Shown: positions 16,936 to 24,297, counted from the first letter of the stretch. The stretch: 30,906 nucleotides of DNA from Alphaproteobacteria bacterium (GCA_005882415.1 VBAE01000080.1:1-30906), one strand, 5' to 3'. The notes: generated by a model not told the origin, from the sequence alone. Numbers and translations: made by a program.

Positions 16936-16947
16936 TACCAATTGGTA
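16936..16947. promoter_or_regulatory. 12-bp perfect palindrome TACCAATTGGTA
   Basis: TACCAATTGGTA lies between the 51-residue gene and the acyltransferase gene, 25 nt before the latter's ATG. Perfect dyad symmetry and AT content unlike the surroundings suggest an operator for a dimeric repressor. No regulator can be assigned. Confidence 0.3.
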
Positions 16948-16972
16948 GGCCTTGGCTGCTAAGACGCTGCCG

Positions 16973-18046
16973 ATGCTGGAATATCGCAACTGGAAGACGG
17001 CTGCCGCGGCCCCGGCGCCCGCCCTTGAGGCGGTGCCGGGCCTCCCTCCTGCCCTCGACGAGGCCGCCGAAGCCGCCGATCCCCACCACCGCTTCCTGCG
17101 CGCCGCCTGGTTCGCGGCTGCGGGCGGGACCGATCCGCGGACTTTGGTGGTTCGCCGGGCGGGCGCGGTGGTGGCTGCGATCCCGACCGTTCGTTCGGGC
17201 CGCCTCGGCGTTCGGACCGTGCCGGGCTGCTACTGGCCGTTTCGAGGACCGCCGATCGCGAGCGACGCCGGGAGCGAGGAACTGGCCGCATTATTCGCAT
17301 CGGCCGAGGCCGCGCCTTTGCTCGGCTGGGCGCTTCGGCTGGGGCCGATCATGGCCAACGACCCAAGCGCCCGCCAGCTCGGCCGGGCCGCGGAGGCCGC
17401 AGGATGGAGCGTGCTCAGCCGGCGGATCGGGACCACCTTCCTGCTCGACATGGGCCGGCTCGCCCGCGAGGGGCAGTGGCCGCGCAATTCGACGCTGAGG
17501 AAGAACCGCTTTCACGAAAAGAACCTCGCCGCGCACGGGGCGCTGGAATGGCGCTTCGTCTCCGGGGAGCAATGGACGCCCGCGGTGTTCGACGACCTCT
17601 CCGCAATCGAGGCGGCGAGCTGGGTCGCGAAGCAGACCGACGTGCGGGACGCCAAATTCCTCAACCCGGCCAACCGCGCCTTCTGGGAGGCCGCCGCCGC
17701 CGACCCGGCGCTGGCGCGGATGATGAGCGCTGCGATCCTGGACATCGGCGGCAGGCCGGCGGCCTTCTCGTTCGACCTCGACTGCGGCCCGGTGAAATAT
17801 GCGATCGCCAACAGCTACGATGAAGCGTTCGCCAAGCACAGCCCGGGCAAGGTGCTCTACTACCGCAACCTCGTTCGGGCGCGGGAGCGGGGGATCGGGC
17901 TGGTCGACTGGGGAGTCGGCGACGGCGGCTACAAGCGCACCATCGGCGCCGATGAAGGGCCGGAAATGGTCGACCTGCTGTTCGTCAGGAACCGCGCGGC
18001 GGCGGCGCTGATCGGTCCGCTCTGGCGGCGCTCCGGGCGGGACTGA
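16973..18046 (+). CDS. FemAB/GNAT-like acyltransferase (BioF2-like acetyltransferase domain)
   Basis: The gene encodes 357 residues from ATG 16973; a TTG at 16952 in the same frame is an alternative. The central part (NSTLRKNRFHEKNLAAHG, then WTPAVFDDLSAIEAASWVAK) and the C-terminal GNAT fold fit the Acetyltransf_6/FemAB-like family. That fold comprises RPAAFSFDLDCGPVKYAIANSYDE, HSPGKVLYYRNLV and IGLVDWGVGDGGYKRTIG. Relatives occur in polysaccharide or cell-envelope modification loci. Cytoplasmic; substrate unknown. It is convergent with the DUF2383 gene. Confidence 0.75.
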   Translation: MLEYRNWKTAAAAPAPALEAVPGLPPALDEAAEAADPHHRFLRAAWFAAAGGTDPRTLVVRRAGAVVAAIPTVRSGRLGVRTVPGCYWPFRGPPIASDAGSEELAALFASAEAAPLLGWALRLGPIMANDPSARQLGRAAEAAGWSVLSRRIGTTFLLDMGRLAREGQWPRNSTLRKNRFHEKNLAAHGALEWRFVSGEQWTPAVFDDLSAIEAASWVAKQTDVRDAKFLNPANRAFWEAAAADPALARMMSAAILDIGGRPAAFSFDLDCGPVKYAIANSYDEAFAKHSPGKVLYYRNLVRARERGIGLVDWGVGDGGYKRTIGADEGPEMVDLLFVRNRAAAALIGPLWRRSGRD

Positions 18047-18054
18047 AACGAAGA

Positions 18055-18078
18055 AGGGCGGACCCGCAGGCCCGCCCT
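18055..18078. terminator. Candidate two-way terminator hairpin
   Basis: AGGGCGG (18055-18061) and CCGCCCT (18072-18078) form a 7-bp stem with a 10-nt loop, between the convergent stops at 18046 and 18100. No clear T run follows, so it may be a weak or factor-assisted terminator. Confidence 0.4.
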
Positions 18079-18099
18079 CCCCTCGTCATATAAGCCGGA

Positions 18100-18585
18100 T
18101 CAGTAGGTGCCGGCCCCGCTCGTCGTCGTGGACGTCGAGCCCACGTCGTCGTTCGCCCGCTCCCAGCGCTCATGGCCGGCGCGGACGCTGTCGTAGCAGC
18201 TCTGGATCAGCGTGCGGGTCTCGGCCGAGAGCTCGCCGTCCGACAGGGCCGCTTCCCATTTGCCATTGAGATAGCTCTCGCCGCGGTCGACTTCGGCGAT
18301 CACCGACTTGTCGTCGCTGCCGGTGATCTTGTCGCGGATCGACAGGAAGGTGCGGTGGGCGGCGGCGAGGACGCTGCCATCGTCTTCCGGATTGCCGCCG
18401 AGTTCGCGGACTCGCTGGCGGAGGCGGGACACGACTTCCTCCCGCTCGGATGCGCGGGCGAGGAATTCGGAGCTGAACCGGCTCTGGGTCGCCTCCTGCG
18501 CCGAGCGGCGATAGCCGTCGACGCTGTCGATCGTGGTTTCGATGAGGCTGTTGAGCACCGAAATGTCGTGGCCTTGATTGAGCAT
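18100..18585 (-). CDS. PA2169-type four-helix-bundle protein (DUF2383)
   Basis: The gene encodes 161 residues from ATG 18585, with AAGGAG just upstream deciding the start. The segments ISVLNSLIETTIDSVDGYRRSA, FLARASEREEVVSRLRQRVREL and IDSVDGYRRSAQEA-type ferritin-like helices match DUF2383. The C-terminal half is a further helical pair ending in a Ser/Thr/Gly tail. Members are ferritin-like and appear in stress regulons of alphaproteobacteria; metal ligands cannot be confirmed. It heads the stress-type island and is divergent from the gene at 18739. No canonical EcfG box was seen on its own strand. Confidence 0.82.
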   Translation of the reverse strand: MLNQGHDISVLNSLIETTIDSVDGYRRSAQEATQSRFSSEFLARASEREEVVSRLRQRVRELGGNPEDDGSVLAAAHRTFLSIRDKITGSDDKSVIAEVDRGESYLNGKWEAALSDGELSAETRTLIQSCYDSVRAGHERWERANDDVGSTSTTTSGAGTY

Positions 18586-18682
18586 GAGTGTCTCCTTGGG
18601 TCCGGGGTGGGGTGGTGGAAGTTGCGGCAGGTTAAACGCGCTTCGTGCCGTTTCGGGTGCGGCCTTTCGACGGAACGGCGGC

Positions 18683-18708
18683 GGAACGGCGGCGGCGCGC
18701 GGCACGTT
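18683..18708 (+). promoter_or_regulatory. EcfG general-stress promoter
   Basis: GGAAC (18683-18687), a 17-nt spacer and CGTT (18705-18708) match the alphaproteobacterial EcfG consensus GGAAC-N16/17-cGTT exactly. The -10 lies 31 nt before the ATG at 18739. A second GGAAC at 18672 repeats the -35. Confidence 0.7.
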
Positions 18709-18738
18709 GAGGGGAAGACGCATATGAGGAGGTGAAAG

Positions 18739-18942
18739 ATGAGCGAGCGCGGCAAGCCGGCGAGCTTCGACCCGGTTTCGGGCGAGGTCCATGGCAGCGG
18801 CTCCGGCGCCGGCGGCGGCGGCAATCCCGATGAGGATTATGACGGCGATCCGCAGAACGGCGCCGCCCGGGAGCCGGTCGGCGGGCCGCGAAGCGCGGAC
18901 GAGGCGGTGGACCGTCCGATCGACCCGGACGAGGGGGTTTGA
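18739..18942 (+). CDS. 67-residue acidic, glycine-rich disordered protein
   Basis: The start is fixed by AGGAGGTG at 18727-18734. The product (opening MSERGKPASFDPVSGEVHGS) is rich in Gly, Asp, Pro and Glu and lacks hydrophobic segments. It is expected to be intrinsically disordered in the cytoplasm, like hydrophilins. An exact EcfG promoter lies upstream, so induction by general stress is likely. The next gene starts 2 nt after its stop, indicating one operon. No family is recognised. Confidence 0.75.
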   Translation: MSERGKPASFDPVSGEVHGSGSGAGGGGNPDEDYDGDPQNGAAREPVGGPRSADEAVDRPIDPDEGV

Positions 18943-18944
18943 CC

Positions 18945-19136
18945 ATGGCCGAAGGCAAGGGCCACCCGCTGCCCGAGAGCGACGAGGCGCGGCATCATGA
19001 GATTCCGGAGAGCCTGGAGGAAGCCAAGGGCCAAGGCGACGAGGGCAAGGAGGTGATCCAGCCCAATGTCGACGCGGTGAACCCGGACGGCGAGGTCTAT
19101 CGCTACGACGATCTCGGCCGCGGCCCCGGCACCTGA
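18945..19136 (+). CDS. 63-residue charged protein, unknown
   Basis: ATG 18945 follows the previous stop codon by two bases and a GAGGGGG stretch, so it is translated from the same mRNA. The product (MAEGKGHPLPESDEARHHEI onward) is Glu/Asp/Lys-rich without hydrophobic core and ends YRYDDLGRGPGT. It is likely disordered. Function unknown; the operon position under the EcfG promoter suggests a stress role. Confidence 0.65.
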   Translation: MAEGKGHPLPESDEARHHEIPESLEEAKGQGDEGKEVIQPNVDAVNPDGEVYRYDDLGRGPGT

Positions 19137-19197
19137 TCCGGGAGCCTTTCAGGGCGCGCCCGCGTTCCTTCAGGCAAAAGCGAGAGGAGCTGACGAT

Positions 19198-19563
19198 ATG
19201 AGCGGCAACAGGAACCAGCAGCACGATAGCGGCCAGCAGGGCGGCGGACCGAGCGAGGCCGATCTGAGCCAGGCCGGCGGAAGCAGCGGCGGCGGCGGCT
19301 ACGGAAGCAGCCAGAACGTCGTCAATCACCAGGGCCAGGGCGAGACCCAGTCCGGCCTTGCCGGCGGCGATACCGGCCATGCCCACGGCCAGACCCGCGG
19401 CACCCGCTTCGACGAGGAGCAGGGCGGCGGCCGCGGAGTCGAGGATCTCGACCAGGAGGCGACGGAAGGCGCCGGCCCGGCGGAGTTCGCAGCCGACCAG
19501 GCCCTCCACCAGGACCGCGGCCAGAGCGAAGCCGAAGCCGACTTCGCGCGCGAAGAGAGCTGA
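19198..19563 (+). CDS. 121-residue Gly/Gln-rich hydrophilin-like protein
   Basis: GAGGAG at 19184-19189 supports ATG 19198. The protein is extremely hydrophilic (MSGNRNQQHDSGQQGGGPSE start; runs of SGGGGYG; DEEQGGGRG; an acidic tail). Its composition meets the idea of a hydrophilin or LEA-like protein that stays unfolded and protects during desiccation or osmotic stress. It lies 61 nt after the preceding small gene on the same strand and may be part of that operon. No domain is recognised. Confidence 0.7.
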   Translation: MSGNRNQQHDSGQQGGGPSEADLSQAGGSSGGGGYGSSQNVVNHQGQGETQSGLAGGDTGHAHGQTRGTRFDEEQGGGRGVEDLDQEATEGAGPAEFAADQALHQDRGQSEAEADFAREES

Positions 19564-19602
19564 GGAGGATCTTCCCCGGCAGAAGCCGAACCCCCTCACC
19601 CT

Positions 19603-19627
19603 ACCCTCTCCCCGCCAGGGAGAGGGT
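19603..19627. terminator. 10-bp stem hairpin after the hydrophilin gene
   Basis: ACCCTCTCCC (19603-19612) and GGGAGAGGGT (19618-19627) form a perfect stem with a 5-nt loop, 40 nt after the stop at 19563. It resembles the short dispersed hairpins common in proteobacterial intergenic DNA and may double as a terminator; only TTAA follows. Confidence 0.45.
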
Positions 19628-19661
19628 TAAGCCCCGCGCACGTCGCCACCCCCAAGCCTTT

Positions 19662-19702
19662 CCTGATCGAGATCAGGGAACCCTTTCGCTTTCCCGCACG
19701 TC
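19662..19702 (+). promoter_or_regulatory. EcfG-like promoter overlapped by an FNR/CRP-like palindrome
   Basis: GGAAC (19677-19681), a 17-nt spacer and CGTC (19699-19702; one mismatch to CGTT) lie 37 nt before ATG 19739. A dyad CCTGATC-GA-GATCAGG (19662-19677) ends on the first base of the -35. Its core TGAT-N4-ATCA matches the half-site pattern of FNR/CRP-type regulators. Confidence 0.45.
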
Positions 19703-19738
19703 TTGTTACGCAGCAGTTACAAAGGCGGGAGTGATCTC

Positions 19739-20425
19739 ATGGCCAAGAAGAGTTCGAGCGGACAAAAACCGGCATCCGGCAAGTCGGGGGGCAGCAATGC
19801 CGCCGGCGCCTTCCCCGACGCGCTGAAGGAAGCCGGCCAGAAGGCCGCGGAGCTGGCGCAGAATCCGGTCGCGCGCTCCATGATGGCCGCGGGCCTGATC
19901 GCGGCGGCGGCGGCGCTCACCGCCAACAAGCGCGTCCGCAAGACCGTCACCGACGCGAGCCGCGACGCCATCGACGCAGCCGAAGCCGCTGCCGACAGCG
20001 CCGCCGGAATCGGCGCGGCGATCGTCACGGCGGCCACCGACGCGGTCCGCCGAATGCTCGGCGCGGCGGCGACGGGCGGAACCGGCGAGGCGGCTGCTCC
20101 GGCGGCGCAGTCCACGGGCTCCACGCCGCGGGCGCGCAAGCCTGCCGCTGCCAAGAGCGGCGGCGGATCGACGCGGGCCAAGGCTTCGGGCGGCGCGGCC
20201 AAACCGTCGACCACCGCGAGGGCCAACACCAGCACCCGCGCCACCAAGCGCTCCACCGCCTCCAAGGCTTCCGGCGCCGCCGCATCGACCAGCGCTTCGA
20301 AGACGAACGGCGCGTCCAAGGCCAAGCCGGCGGCGCGCTCTAAGCCTGCGGGCTCGGGCACCCGCGCCAAGCGGAGCTCCGGCACGGGAACGAGCAGCGG
20401 CGGCGGAGGCTCGGGCGCGGCCTGA
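19739..20425 (+). CDS. Ala/Lys-rich histone H1-like protein
   Basis: The gene encodes 228 residues from ATG 19739, with GGGAG upstream. The N-terminal part is a Lys/Ser-rich head, then an alanine-rich helical segment (NPVARSMMAAGLIAAAAALT, KTVTDASRDAIDAAEAAADS). The C-terminal 100 residues are a low-complexity tail of Ala, Lys, Ser, Thr and Arg with repeated KP/AKS units, like the tails of eukaryotic H1 and bacterial H1-like DNA compaction proteins. Nucleoid binding is inferred from the tail; the hydrophobic stretch could instead associate with membrane. It ends two bases before the convergent lactonase-like gene's stop. Confidence 0.65.
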   Translation: MAKKSSSGQKPASGKSGGSNAAGAFPDALKEAGQKAAELAQNPVARSMMAAGLIAAAAALTANKRVRKTVTDASRDAIDAAEAAADSAAGIGAAIVTAATDAVRRMLGAAATGGTGEAAAPAAQSTGSTPRARKPAAAKSGGGSTRAKASGGAAKPSTTARANTSTRATKRSTASKASGAAASTSASKTNGASKAKPAARSKPAGSGTRAKRSSGTGTSSGGGGSGAA

Positions 20426-20427
20426 GG

Positions 20428-21276
20428 TCAGAGCAACTCCCCCCGCGCCGCCCGCTCATATTCGACGGGATCGTGGGCGCAGATCATCTTCACGCCCGCG
20501 CGTGGGTCGAGCGACAGCCTGCGCAGCCGCTCCTGGTTGGAGAGGCGGGCGGCGCGGTCGACCTCCATCATATTCTGATAGGCGCGAAGGCCGGGCGTGC
20601 ATTTGCGGTCCGGCCGCCTGACCTCGTGCCGGTAGAAATAGGCGTCTCCGGCGTGGAGCAGCCAATCGCTATCCGTCTGGATCGCGATCCCGGCATGGCC
20701 CCAGGTGTGGCCGGGCAGCGGCACCATCAAAATCTCCGGCGGAAGCCCCTCCAGCCCGCGCACCGCCGGGAAGCCGAACCAGCCCTCGCCCTGGCCTGAA
20801 TAACGCCGCCAGTTGCGCACCTCGTCATATTGGGCGGGGCGGTAGCGATTGCGGGGAACGAAGCCGCGGCGGGGGCCGGTGGCGGCGCTGAACTCCTCGT
20901 CCATCACATGGACGAGGGCATTGGGGAAATCCTCGAGCCCGCCGGCATGGTCGAAATCGAGATGGGTGAGGACGATGTGGCGCACGTCCGCCGGGTTGAA
21001 GCCGAGGCGCTCGATCTGCCGGATCGCCGTCTCCTCCTCGCGAAGCTTGATGTTGAGCATCGCCCGCATGGTGCGGGTGATCCGGGCATTGGGGTTGCGG
21101 TGCGGATGGTCGACGTCGCGAAGGCCGTAGCCGGTGTCGATCAGCACCAGCCCCGCCTCGCTCTCGACCAGGAGGCAGTGGCAGACGAGGCGGCCGGTCA
21201 GGCCCTTGGAGCGCCCGTCGAACAAGGCGCCTCCGAACGGGCAGTCGGTGCCGCAATTCAAATGGTGGATCCGCAT
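20428..21276 (-). CDS. Metallo-beta-lactamase-fold hydrolase, AHL-lactonase-like
   Basis: The gene encodes 282 residues from ATG 21276, with GGGAG 8 nt before it; a TTG six bases upstream is too close to that site. The metal-binding motif reads THLDFDHAGG (His105-His110): HxDxDH instead of the HxHxDH of classical AHL lactonases, so one usual ligand is Asp. This variant is common in this branch. Other ligand motifs are PGHTWGHAG, HAGDAYF and the final AHDPVEY. The enzyme likely opens a lactone or cleaves an ester using two metal ions. Quorum quenching is possible but unproven. Confidence 0.82.
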   Translation of the reverse strand: MRIHHLNCGTDCPFGGALFDGRSKGLTGRLVCHCLLVESEAGLVLIDTGYGLRDVDHPHRNPNARITRTMRAMLNIKLREEETAIRQIERLGFNPADVRHIVLTHLDFDHAGGLEDFPNALVHVMDEEFSAATGPRRGFVPRNRYRPAQYDEVRNWRRYSGQGEGWFGFPAVRGLEGLPPEILMVPLPGHTWGHAGIAIQTDSDWLLHAGDAYFYRHEVRRPDRKCTPGLRAYQNMMEVDRAARLSNQERLRRLSLDPRAGVKMICAHDPVEYERAARGELL

Positions 21277-21343
21277 CGGCAATGCTCCCTTGAAGCTGAT
21301 GGCTCAGCTTTCGAGAACGCCGCCGCGGCCGACGCGGACGCAC

Positions 21344-21376
21344 AAAAAAAGCGGCGCGCCCATTTCGGGGCGCGCC
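21344..21376 (-). terminator. Rho-independent terminator of the glycine-zipper gene
   Basis: On the minus strand GGCGCGCCC and GGGCGCGCC form a perfect 9-bp stem with a 6-nt loop, followed by GC and seven T. It lies 28 nt after the stop at 21404. This is the clearest intrinsic terminator in the window. Confidence 0.9.
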
Positions 21377-21403
21377 ACCTAAATCTAGATCAAGTTCAGA
21401 GGC

Positions 21404-21706
21404 TTAGCGGCAGCGGCGGCTGCTCGAGCTGCGCGCGACCTCACGGCCGAGCAGGGCACCGGCGGCGGCGCCGAGGACGGTGCCGGTGGTGTGGTTGCGG
21501 CCGCCGTCGATGGCATGGCCGGCAAGCGCACCGGCGGCGCCGCCGACGATCAGGCCGACCGTCCCGTTCGGGCGGCGGCAGCGCAGGCGGCCGTGCGAAT
21601 CGCGCCAGGTGCGGCCGTGATAGCTGCTCTGGGCCTGGGCGGGGGCGGCGGGAATCACCGGCATGGCCATGGTGGCGGCGAGGATGGCGAGGGTGACTTT
21701 ACGCAT
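21404..21706 (-). CDS. Glycine-zipper 2TM-domain outer-surface protein
   Basis: The 100 residues comprise a signal peptide (MRKVTLAILAATMAMPVIPA) cleaved near AQAQS, and a short basic segment (WRDSHGRLRCRRPNGT). The glycine-zipper pair GLIVGGAAGALAGHAIDGG / TGTVLGAAAGALLGREVARS follows. Proteins of this type span or associate with the outer membrane or periplasm and are often stress-induced. A weak EcfG-like site lies upstream, and a strong terminator follows, so it is monocistronic. Confidence 0.85.
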   Translation of the reverse strand: MRKVTLAILAATMAMPVIPAAPAQAQSSYHGRTWRDSHGRLRCRRPNGTVGLIVGGAAGALAGHAIDGGRNHTTGTVLGAAAGALLGREVARSSSSRRCR

Positions 21707-21744
21707 GACAGGCGGTCCTTCAGGTTATGAAACTTACGCGGGTC

Positions 21745-21769
21745 AACGCGCCCGAACCGCCGCGGTTTC
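21745..21769 (-). promoter_or_regulatory. EcfG-like promoter of the glycine-zipper gene
   Basis: On the minus strand GAAAC, 16 nt, CGTT. One mismatch to GGAAC. The -10 lies 39 nt before the ATG at 21706. Confidence 0.35.
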
Positions 21770-21806
21770 ATTAACCTCACACAACGAACTTCCTGCCTCT
21801 CGGGCC

Positions 21807-21831
21807 CGAACCGCGGCGAAATCCGTGCGTT
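21807..21831 (+). promoter_or_regulatory. EcfG-like promoter of the 71-residue gene
   Basis: CGAAC, 16 nt, CGTT. One mismatch in the -35; the -10 lies 29 nt before ATG 21860, the same spacing as the exact site at 18683-18708. Confidence 0.4.
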
Positions 21832-21859
21832 GGGCGCTTTCGAGAAGAGGAGCAGCCCT

Positions 21860-22075
21860 ATGTCCAACAAGCACCCCAGCCCTTCCGAGCAGCCGGTCGA
21901 CCTCCAGGACGACCTCGACCGCAACCCCGGGGTCGGCCAGTCCGGAGGCCTCTTCGCCCGCACCGGCGGGGAAGACGCGGATCTCATCGAAGGCGACAAC
22001 ACGGTGGAGGGCGACGTCGAAAATGACGGCGCCAACGCCGGCGGGGTGGATCCGGGGGTGGGCCGGGACCACTAA
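21860..22075 (+). CDS. 71-residue acidic disordered protein
   Basis: AGGAGCAG before ATG 21860 supports this start over 21830. The product (opening MSNKHPSPSEQPVDLQDDLD) is Asp/Glu/Gly/Asn-rich, without hydrophobic segments, and resembles in composition the proteins at 18739 and 18945. A stress-inducible, intrinsically disordered protein is the best reading. No family is recognised. Confidence 0.7.
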   Translation: MSNKHPSPSEQPVDLQDDLDRNPGVGQSGGLFARTGGEDADLIEGDNTVEGDVENDGANAGGVDPGVGRDH

Positions 22076-22102
22076 GTCTCGCGGTGAGGGGAGGTAGATC
22101 GA

Positions 22103-22498
22103 CTATGGCGCCCGCCCTCGGCGCTCTGAGTCGATCGCGAGCATCCGGTCTGCGATTCCCTGCATTCGCTCGCGGTCCCGGTTCAGTCGCCGTTGCAAAT
22201 CGGCAATGCCCGCAGCGTCCTCGGCGCAACCCTTGCCGCCGAAATAACCCAGACCGAACCCCGAAAGCGCCCCGACGATTGCCACAGGCGTGATCGCGGC
22301 GGCTGCCAAGCCGAAGATAGTGAGGAGTACGCCACCTCCCGTGATAACAGCATTCTGCTTTACCGAGATTTCGAGGCGAGCGATTTCGGGGCCCAGATTG
22401 TCGATAGCCTCTTGCAGAACCTCGCGTTGCCCGTCCAACCGCTCGAATTCCAGGTCGAGCTTCACGTCGCTGAAGGATTTCAGATCGTCATTTGCCAT
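22103..22498 (-). CDS. Unknown protein: coiled coil, membrane hairpin, coiled coil
   Basis: The 131 residues show three parts. Residues 1-48 are a charged helix (FSDVKLDLEFERLDGQREVL, then IARLEISVKQ). Residues 49-88 are hydrophobic and glycine-rich and could span the membrane twice (VITGGGVLLTIFGLAAAAIT, then IVGALSGFGLGYFGG). The rest is a charged helix (IADLQRRLNRDRERMQGIAD). The layout suggests an inner-membrane protein with two cytoplasmic coiled coils. Its ATG overlaps the end of the upstream gene by 11 nt, so the two are translationally coupled. Codon use (AAA, GAT, TCA, ATT) is less GC-biased than the neighbours. No family is recognised. Confidence 0.65.
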   Translation of the reverse strand: MANDDLKSFSDVKLDLEFERLDGQREVLQEAIDNLGPEIARLEISVKQNAVITGGGVLLTIFGLAAAAITPVAIVGALSGFGLGYFGGKGCAEDAAGIADLQRRLNRDRERMQGIADRMLAIDSERRGRAP

Positions 22499-22913
22499 GG
22501 CCGTGGCCGACTACCGTGACTCCCCCTTCCGGTTCACCATGCCACGCTTCCAGGATCGTCGGCGCTGTCAGGGGGAAAACAGCCATCTCCCCCTGCGTAA
22601 CGGCAGCTTCGTCCGATTGAATCCGCTGAGCGATGGCGGCGGTTTCTTTAGACACCGCCTTCGCAACTTCGTAGTCGCCCCTAAGGGCTCCCAAGCTTTC
22701 CACCGCGCGGGCAAGTTGTCCCAGCGAAAACGCCAAAATAGGAGCCCCGACCAAGGCGACGGCCACGACCACAGCACCCATATATATCGATCGTTCGCTG
22801 GCTAAAGCAGGCTGACCCAACCAAACCGCCAGAGCCAGGACGGCGGCCGCCCCGGTGAGCAAGATCACCATGGTTATGCGCAGTGGCGCGCCCGATGCTG
22901 ACTGGGGTGTCAC
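22488..22913 (-). CDS. Unknown two-helix membrane protein with cytoplasmic helix
   Basis: The start is GTG 22913, supported by GAGGAGG six bases upstream. The 141 residues contain two membrane helices (ITMVILLTGAAAVLALAVWL and IYMGAVVVAVALVGAPILAF) and a charged helical segment (LARAVESLGALRGDYEVAKA onward). The C-terminus (EPEGGVTVVGHGHGK) is His/Gly-rich. Codons ATA, TTA, AGG and GGA, rare in this genome, are frequent, suggesting recent acquisition. It forms a pair with the gene at 22103 and lies 25 nt after hslU on the same strand. Confidence 0.65.
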   Translation of the reverse strand: MTPQSASGAPLRITMVILLTGAAAVLALAVWLGQPALASERSIYMGAVVVAVALVGAPILAFSLGQLARAVESLGALRGDYEVAKAVSKETAAIAQRIQSDEAAVTQGEMAVFPLTAPTILEAWHGEPEGGVTVVGHGHGK

Positions 22914-22938
22914 GGCAAACCTCCTCGATGGCTCGGCA

Positions 22939-24185
22939 CTATAACACGTATTTCGACAGATCCGTATTCCGCGCGATTTCCGACAGCTGCGCCTCCACGT
23001 ACGCGCCGTCGATCGTCACCTTGTCGCCGCGGCGTTCTTCGGCGTCGAAGCTGACGTCTTCGAGCAATTTCTCCATCACCGTCTGCAGCCGCCGGGCGCC
23101 GATATTCTCGATCTGGCCGTTCACCTCCGCGGCGATTCGGGCGATGGCGGCGATCCCGTCGTGAGGCTGGCCCGCGTGTCGGAGAGGATCCGGACGAAAT
23201 CCGCCTCGGTCAGCGCCTTCAGTTCGACGCGGATCGGCAAGCGCCCCTGGAGCTCGGGAAGAAGGTCCGAGGGCTTGGCGACGTGGAACGCGCCGGACGC
23301 GATGAACAGGATATGGTCGGTCTTCATCGGCCCGTATTTGGTCGCGACGGTGGTGCCCTCGATCAAAGGCAGCAGGTCGCGCTGGACGCCCTCGCGGCTG
23401 ACCGAGCCGCCGCGCACGTCCGACACGGCGATCTTGTCGATCTCGTCGAGGAAGACGATGCCGTTCGCCTCGGCGTCGGCCAAAGCGGTGCGGTTGACGT
23501 CCTCCTCGTCCAAACGCCGGTCGGCTTCCTCCTCGACCAGCCGCGTCCACGCCTCGCGCACCTTCAGACGCCGGCGCTTCTTCGGCTGCTGGCCCATCGC
23601 CTTCGACATCATGTCGGAAAGGTTGATCATGCCGACCTGGCCGCCCATGCCCGGGACCTCGAACGGGGTGTTCGGGGTGTCGTTGACCTCGACCTCGACC
23701 TCGCTGTCGCCGAGATGGCCTTCGCGGAAGCGCTGGCGGAAGCTCTCGCGGGTCGCCTCGCTGGCGCCCTTGCCGGTCAGGGCATCGAGCAGCCGCTCCA
23801 TCGCCGCCTCCTCGGCTGCGTCGCGGACGGCGATGCGGCGCCGCTCCTTCTCCAGCCGGACCGCTTCCTCGACCAGGTCGCGGGCGATCTGCTCGACGTC
23901 GCGGCCGACATAGCCGACCTCGGTGAACTTGGTCGCCTCGACCTTGACGAAGGGCGCGTCGGCGAGCTTGGCCAGGCGCCGCGCGATCTCGGTCTTGCCG
24001 CAGCCGGTGGGGCCGATCATCAATATGTTCTTCGGCGTGACCTCGTCGCGCAGGTCGTCGGGGAGGCGCTGCCGGCGCCAGCGGTTGCGAAGCGCCACCG
24101 CGACGGCCCGCTTGGCGTCGTTCTGTGCAACGATATGCGCATCGAGTGCGGCCACCACCGCCTTGGGCGTGAGACTGTCGTTCAT
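22939..24185 (-). pseudogene. hslU: HslU ATPase subunit of HslVU protease, frameshifted by a small deletion
   Basis: HslU (ClpY) is the AAA+ unfoldase that feeds the HslV peptidase. From ATG 24185 the reading covers Walker A (GPTGCGKT, residues 58-65), the pore motif GYVGRD, the I domain, Walker B (GIVFLDEIDKIA) and the stretch ELKALTEADFVRILSDTRASLT. It then runs out of frame into TGSPPSPESPRR and stops at 23121. The remaining C-terminal domain continues in another frame from about 23154 (DGIAAIARIAAEVNGQIENI) to 22939. It includes the sensor-2 arginine (GARRL) and the C-terminal tail DLSKYVL that docks into HslV. About 18 residues expected between the two parts are missing, implying loss of roughly 55 nt. 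If real, HslVU would be inactive; otherwise it is an assembly error. Confidence 0.85.
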
Positions 24186-24297
24186 TCGGGACTCCGCGGG
24201 GGCGGGAATGGGGGGAGAAGGGGCGGCAAAGCTGCTATGATCGTTCATCGCGTCTCAAATGGTGTCGGCGCGGCGGCTTGCAACGGCGGGGGAGTGG

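Noticed and set aside
20100..20400. Repetitive Ala/Lys/Ser coding DNA that could be mistaken for an array
   Set aside because: The units are irregular codon-level repeats within one ORF; there are no constant repeats with unique spacers, so it is not CRISPR.
20428..21276. A quorum-sensing locus around the lactonase-like gene
   Set aside because: No LuxI or LuxR homologue is present nearby and the metal motif differs from classical AHL lactonases.
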